NCBI GenBank assembly: GCA_009699165.1
Contig: WLOR01000038.1
Span: forward strand, 1-12,799
Source: Actinomycetota bacterium
Lineage (GTDB): Bacteria; Actinomycetota; Actinomycetes; Nanopelagicales; Nanopelagicaceae
Length of the DNA: 12,799 nt
Direction: 5' to 3'
This document shows positions 9,211-12,799 of the stretch, piece after piece. The notes below the pieces were generated by a model. It was not told the origin of the DNA. It saw only the letters and a program-made list of their open reading frames with translations, and did not search any database. The first letter of the stretch is position 1. Every line of letters starts with the position of its first letter. The position numbers and the translations under genes are program-made.

Positions 9211-10346
9211 AACCACTACTGCTCCCACTAGCAAGCGGTGATCACTACATTGATCCACCGGTTGTCCTTGCACCTATGGCTGGAATAACCAACGCTCCAT
9301 TTCGAACACTGTGTCGCGAGCAAGGAGCAGGTCTTTTTGTATCTGAGATGGTGACTGCGCGTGCATTGATTGAACGCCGCCCAGAGACCTTGCGCATGAT
9401 TGTCCCTGGCAAGGATGAGTGGCCTCGTTCAGTTCAGCTATATAGCGTGGATCCAACAACCATGCGCGCTGCGGTAACGATGATTGGAAAAGAAAACTTA
9501 GCCGATCACATCGATATGAACTTTGGATGCCCTGTACCAAAGGTGACTCGTAAAGGCGGGGGAGCAGCGCTGCCATATAAGCGAAAACTATTTGCAAATA
9601 TTGTTCAGGCCGCTGTTGAAGCAGCAAAGCCATTTGGGATTCCAGTTAGCGTAAAGATGCGAATCGGAATCGATAGTGATCACCATACATATTTAGAGGC
9701 GGCGCAGTCTGCGGCAGATTTAGGCGTTGCCTGGGTCGCCCTGCATGCACGCACCGCAGCACAAATGTATGAAGGAAAATCAGATTGGTCGGCAATAACT
9801 GCCTTAGTTGAGCACCTAAAGCCAAGCGGGGTACCGGTGTTAGGTAATGGGGATATTTGGTCGGGTAAGGATGCTGTTGCAATGGTCGATGAAACTGGCT
9901 GTGCAGGAGTTGTAGTTGGTCGCGGATGCCTAGGGCGCCCGTGGTTATTTACCGATTTAGTTGCAGCCCTAAAAGGTGAAGAGATTGAAATAACGCCAAC
10001 GTTGCATCAAGTGCGCGAAGTCATGTTTCGACATGCTAATTTAATTGTGGAGTATCTAGAGTCCGAAGATCGCGGAATGCGCGATATGCGAAAGCACATG
10101 GCTTGGTATCTCAAAGGTTTTCGTGTGCCACGAGAAATTCGCCATGATTTAGGTATGGTCAGTTCGCTAGTTGAAATGCGCGTACTTCTAGATCAGCTAG
10201 AAGATCAGCCGTATCCAGTTGAGGTCGGCGATAAACCCCGTGGTCGTACAAGTCATGGGCGTCCACCAACTTTGCCAGATGGATGGCTCGATGATCCCGA
10301 TGAATTGGTGCATGTCGAACTCGAAGATGCGTTTTCAGGGGGATAG
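9180..10346 (+). CDS. dusB: tRNA-dihydrouridine synthase (DusB-like)
   Basis: This is an FMN-dependent enzyme that reduces uridine to dihydrouridine in the tRNA D-loop. The product (388 residues from this start) has a TIM barrel with [17 protein letters not shown] (26-42, FMN-binding start of the family), [19 protein letters not shown] (113-131, catalytic C117), [36 protein letters not shown] and [13 protein letters not shown], the phosphate-binding end of the barrel. A helical C-terminal tRNA-binding domain follows. The start is uncertain: ATG 9180 overlaps glyS by 31 bp and has only GAGG very close upstream, and an in-frame TTG at 9204 would reduce the overlap. The stop is followed at once by the ydcF-like gene. 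Confidence 0.92.
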   Translation: MASTTITRLLKPLLLPLASGDHYIDPPVVLAPMAGITNAPFRTLCREQGAGLFVSEMVTARALIERRPETLRMIVPGKDEWPRSVQLYSVDPTTMRAAVTMIGKENLADHIDMNFGCPVPKVTRKGGGAALPYKRKLFANIVQAAVEAAKPFGIPVSVKMRIGIDSDHHTYLEAAQSAADLGVAWVALHARTAAQMYEGKSDWSAITALVEHLKPSGVPVLGNGDIWSGKDAVAMVDETGCAGVVVGRGCLGRPWLFTDLVAALKGEEIEITPTLHQVREVMFRHANLIVEYLESEDRGMRDMRKHMAWYLKGFRVPREIRHDLGMVSSLVEMRVLLDQLEDQPYPVEVGDKPRGRTSHGRPPTLPDGWLDDPDELVHVELEDAFSGG

Positions 10347-11000
10347 ATGTTTTTATTTCGCTGGATACGCAGAACTCTGACATTAGTTATCATCATTGCT
10401 TTGATTGCACCTGGCTATGCCGCATCTAAAGTCTGGCGGGCCGCAAATAATCCAATCGTGCGAAGCGCTGATGTCATTGTTGTTCTTGGTACTGCCCAGC
10501 TCAATGGCAAGCCGGGAGAGGCCTTAGAGGCTCGGTTAGTCGAAGCCAAAAGAATTTTTGATAAAGCTTTAGCGCCAACGGTTATTACCGTGGGAGCAGG
10601 TGCACCTGGAGATCGAACGACCGAGGCGGCATCCGGCAAAATCTGGCTAATTGCACACGGTGTGCCGGCTAAGAAAATCACGGCGATTGAAGAGGGTCGA
10701 GATACTTTGGTGAGCACAAAGGCATACACCGAAGTCATGAAAAAACGTATGGTGAGTGATGTCATTATTGTTACTGATCCGTTTCACTGCCTACGCGCAA
10801 TGACGATGGCAAATGATCAGGGAGTTGTCAGTACATGTTCACCAGTACAAACGGGGCCTAACACAATTTCAAACTCAGGCTATAGGTATTTACTTCGCGA
10901 GGCAGGTGCGTATCTGGTCTACATCACCGTTGGGCGTCGAGGAGTTCAAATCAGTGATCATTTACCTGGCGCAGATATTCTCACTAAGGTTGTTCCGTGA
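10347..11000 (+). CDS. YdcF/ElyC-family (DUF218) membrane-anchored protein
   Basis: The 217-residue protein begins with RWIRR and a hydrophobic segment at about 11-28, probably a membrane anchor with the rest outside the cytoplasm. The DUF218 core has ADVIVVLGTAQLNGKP (41-56), VGAGAPGDRTTEA (82-94), HGVPAKKI, EEGRDTLVST (115-124) and VTDPFHCLRA (142-151). Relatives such as ElyC and SanA are linked to cell envelope integrity, but the biochemical activity of the family is not settled, so I give no symbol. The ATG directly follows the dusB TAG and is preceded by an AGGGGG run at about 10337-10342. It overlaps dgt by 4 bp (GTGA). No terminator separates it from its neighbours. Confidence 0.82.
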   Translation: MFLFRWIRRTLTLVIIIALIAPGYAASKVWRAANNPIVRSADVIVVLGTAQLNGKPGEALEARLVEAKRIFDKALAPTVITVGAGAPGDRTTEAASGKIWLIAHGVPAKKITAIEEGRDTLVSTKAYTEVMKKRMVSDVIIVTDPFHCLRAMTMANDQGVVSTCSPVQTGPNTISNSGYRYLLREAGAYLVYITVGRRGVQISDHLPGADILTKVVP

Positions 11001-12214
11001 CATATAGCGAATATGACAAGGAGCGCTTCCTTGATGAGCCGGCAAAGCGTCCGGGTCGTACAGAGTTTATGCGCGATCGTGCGCGAGTCATTCACTCGGC
11101 AGCGTTGCGACGATTAGCAGCAAAAACTCAAGTCGCAGTTCCCTGGGAAAATGATTTTCAACGCACACGTCTATCGCACTCATTAGAGTGTGCACAGATT
11201 GGACGCGAACTAGGTGAATCTCTTGGCGCAGATCCCGATTTGCAAGATACGGCCTGCCTTTCACACGACTTAGGCCATCCACCCTTTGGGCATAACGGTG
11301 AAGAAGCTTTAGCCGAGATTGCCAAAGATTTCGGCGGCTTCGAGGGAAATGCTCAAAGTTTCAGATTGCTGGTTCGTTTAGAAGCTAAAACTGTCGATGC
11401 GAATGGAAAAAGTATCGGCCTTAACTTAACTCGCGCATCTTTAGATGGTGCAACAAAATATCCTTGGCCACGTTCGCAGAATCCTCGCAAGTTCGGTGTC
11501 TACGACGATGATGTAGAAGTCTTTAACTGGATGCGAACTGGAGCCCCACAAGATAAGAAATGTATCGAAGCACAAATTATGGATTGGTCTGATGATTGTG
11601 CCTACTCAGTCCATGATTTAGAGGATGCGATTTTTGTTAATCAAATTTCGGTTAAGAACTTTGACCAAGATATGGCAGATATTTATAGAGTGATGACCAA
11701 TGACTACGGTAGTGATGCAACCGAGCAGGAAGCTGCCCAAGCTCATAAACGCCTTGCAACGCTTTCTGCGTGGCCGCATTATTACGACGGGACACTGCGC
11801 TCCTTGGCAAGGCTTAAGGATTCAACATCACAGTTAATTGGCAGATTTGTCTTGGCCGCTGAAGTTGAAACTCGCAGAGTGCATGGTGAAGGCCCGCTTT
11901 CTAGGTACAGCGCAGATTTAGAGATTCCACGCGAGCAGATAATAGAAGTTGATTTTCTCAAAGCTATTGCTGGCCACTATTTGATTAATGCAGCGCACTC
12001 GCAAGAGCGATATGCAAAGCAACAAGTCATCATTGCAGAACTGGTTCAGATGCTTACAGAGTGTGCCCCACGTGAGCTTGATTCGATTTTCATCAAGGCG
12101 TGGAATGAGGCGACCGACGAGAGTTCTAAAATGCGCGTGATAATCGATCAAGTAGCAGCCTTAACCGACCCCGGTGCCTATGCCTTACACGCACGCTTAC
12201 TGGCGAATCGCTAA
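10997..12214 (+). CDS. dgt: Deoxyguanosinetriphosphate triphosphohydrolase-like protein (HD domain)
   Basis: The 405-residue HD-superfamily enzyme belongs to the dGTPase type 2 group, which releases triphosphate from dNTPs. Visible are the N-terminal RTEFMRDRARVIHSAALRRL (21-40), then QVAVP and FQRTRLSHSLECAQI (54-68, metal ligand H61), LSHDLGHPPFGHNGE (89-102, the HD pair H90/D91) and MDWSDDCAYSVHDLED (196-210), which supplies the last metal ligand. The start is GTG at 10997, overlapping the upstream stop as GTGA. It precedes dnaG, a common actinobacterial pairing that links nucleotide pool control with replication. Whether it prefers dGTP or several dNTPs cannot be told from the sequence. 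Confidence 0.92.
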   Translation: MTYSEYDKERFLDEPAKRPGRTEFMRDRARVIHSAALRRLAAKTQVAVPWENDFQRTRLSHSLECAQIGRELGESLGADPDLQDTACLSHDLGHPPFGHNGEEALAEIAKDFGGFEGNAQSFRLLVRLEAKTVDANGKSIGLNLTRASLDGATKYPWPRSQNPRKFGVYDDDVEVFNWMRTGAPQDKKCIEAQIMDWSDDCAYSVHDLEDAIFVNQISVKNFDQDMADIYRVMTNDYGSDATEQEAAQAHKRLATLSAWPHYYDGTLRSLARLKDSTSQLIGRFVLAAEVETRRVHGEGPLSRYSADLEIPREQIIEVDFLKAIAGHYLINAAHSQERYAKQQVIIAELVQMLTECAPRELDSIFIKAWNEATDESSKMRVIIDQVAALTDPGAYALHARLLANR

Positions 12215-12224
12215 AGTGGGCCTA
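12212..12224 (+). promoter_or_regulatory. Possible leaderless promoter for dnaG
   Basis: TAAAGT at 12212-12217 overlaps the dgt stop codon and is followed by six bases and then the dnaG ATG at 12224. This spacing is that of a leaderless transcript. No convincing -35 is seen, and cotranscription with dgt is an equally good explanation. Confidence 0.35.
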
Positions 12225-12799
12225 TGAGCCGACGAATACGAGATGAGGATGTTGCCTATATCCGTGAGCGCTCGCATATCGATGAGGTTGTTGCTGACTA
12301 CGTTCAGTTAAAGAGTGCAGGCGGTGGGGCAAAGAAGGGTTTGTGTCCATTTCATGATGAGAAATCACCATCTTTTACTGTCACGCCAAGCAAAGGATTT
12401 TTTCACTGCTTTGGCTGCCAAGCCGGCGGAGATGTCATTGCTTTTTTAATGAAGATAGATCACCTAACTTTCACTGAGACTATTGAACGTCTTGCTGATC
12501 GCATGGGTTACACACTTCGATATGAAGAAGGCTCCAGTAACACTCCAACTTTTACAGCAGGAGCGCGTTCGCGCTTGATTTCTGCAAACACTGAAGCTGC
12601 AAAGTTTTATCAGGAACAGCTCAATGGCCCCGACGCCGGACATGGTCGTGATTTATTAACTAAGAGAGGCTTCGATAAAGCGGCCTGCATGAACTTTGGA
12701 GTTGGATTCGCACCCGATGAATGGGATGCGCTCACCAAGCATTTACGTGCGATGAATTTTACTATTGACGAGCTAGAGACTGCTGGATTGTCCAAGATG
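12224..12799 (+). CDS. dnaG: DNA primase, N-terminal part (runs off the window)
   Basis: DnaG synthesises RNA primers at the replication fork with the DnaB helicase. The frame is open from ATG 12224 to the window end, giving 192 residues. It starts IRDEDVAYIRERSHIDEVV and contains the complete CHC2-type zinc domain: C41, H44, C62 and C65 in CPFH and HCFGC, with DEKSPSF between. The linker to the TOPRIM catalytic core follows, including FYQEQL, the RDLLTKRGF segment, and NFGVGFAPDEWD. The TOPRIM and helicase-binding parts are beyond the window. The gap from dgt is only 9 bp. The start is supported by the family N-terminus and a possible -10 six bases upstream. Confidence 0.94.
   Translation, partial: MSRRIRDEDVAYIRERSHIDEVVADYVQLKSAGGGAKKGLCPFHDEKSPSFTVTPSKGFFHCFGCQAGGDVIAFLMKIDHLTFTETIERLADRMGYTLRYEEGSSNTPTFTAGARSRLISANTEAAKFYQEQLNGPDAGHGRDLLTKRGFDKAACMNFGVGFAPDEWDALTKHLRAMNFTIDELETAGLSKM

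Overview
The window is a dense stretch of bacterial housekeeping chromosome, most likely from a small-genome actinobacterium. I infer this from the gene neighbourhood (recO-uppS, a Zur-like Fur regulator with a ZIP transporter, glyS, dusB, dgt, dnaG), the GlnA2-type glutamine synthetase, the class II LeuA, the alpha2-type glycyl-tRNA synthetase and the glutamine-dependent NAD synthetase tail. The moderate GC content, frequent TTA/ATT codons, very short intergenic gaps and several start codons placed directly behind -10-like hexamers fit freshwater Nanopelagicales (acI) better than high-GC actinobacteria. The taxon is an inference. I see no mobile element, CRISPR array, tRNA or rRNA.

Layout. 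Positions 1-123 hold the C-terminus of a NAD+ synthase. A 200-bp regulatory region follows, with a dyad of TTGCAA motifs, a TAGAAT -10 hexamer and a 25-residue leader peptide whose last eight residues contain three cysteines. Next come cysK and cysE (cysteine synthesis, adjacent with no gap), a GlnA2-like glutamine synthetase, leuA (leucine synthesis), recO (recombinational repair) and uppS (polyprenyl carrier lipid), all on the + strand. uppS converges with a - strand zip-zur operon whose promoter carries a near-ideal Fur-family palindrome. Divergent from it are a small ABM-fold protein, glyS, dusB, a YdcF-like membrane protein, dgt and the 5' part of dnaG, again all + strand and mostly touching or overlapping.

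The main observation is the leader upstream of cysK-cysE. It is a short ORF starting at or next to the predicted transcription start (leaderless), ending in Cys-Leu-Ser-Thr-Ser-Cys-Ser-Cys. Its Cys-codon region is complementary to the Shine-Dalgarno sequence of cysK. This looks like a cysteine-sensing translational attenuator, similar in concept to the leaderless polycysteine upstream ORFs reported in mycobacteria. Secondary points are a Zur operator shared by two divergent, apparently leaderless promoters; a serine acetyltransferase ending in a Val-Ile tail of the kind that docks into cysteine synthase; and a glutamine synthetase without a recognisable adenylylation motif.
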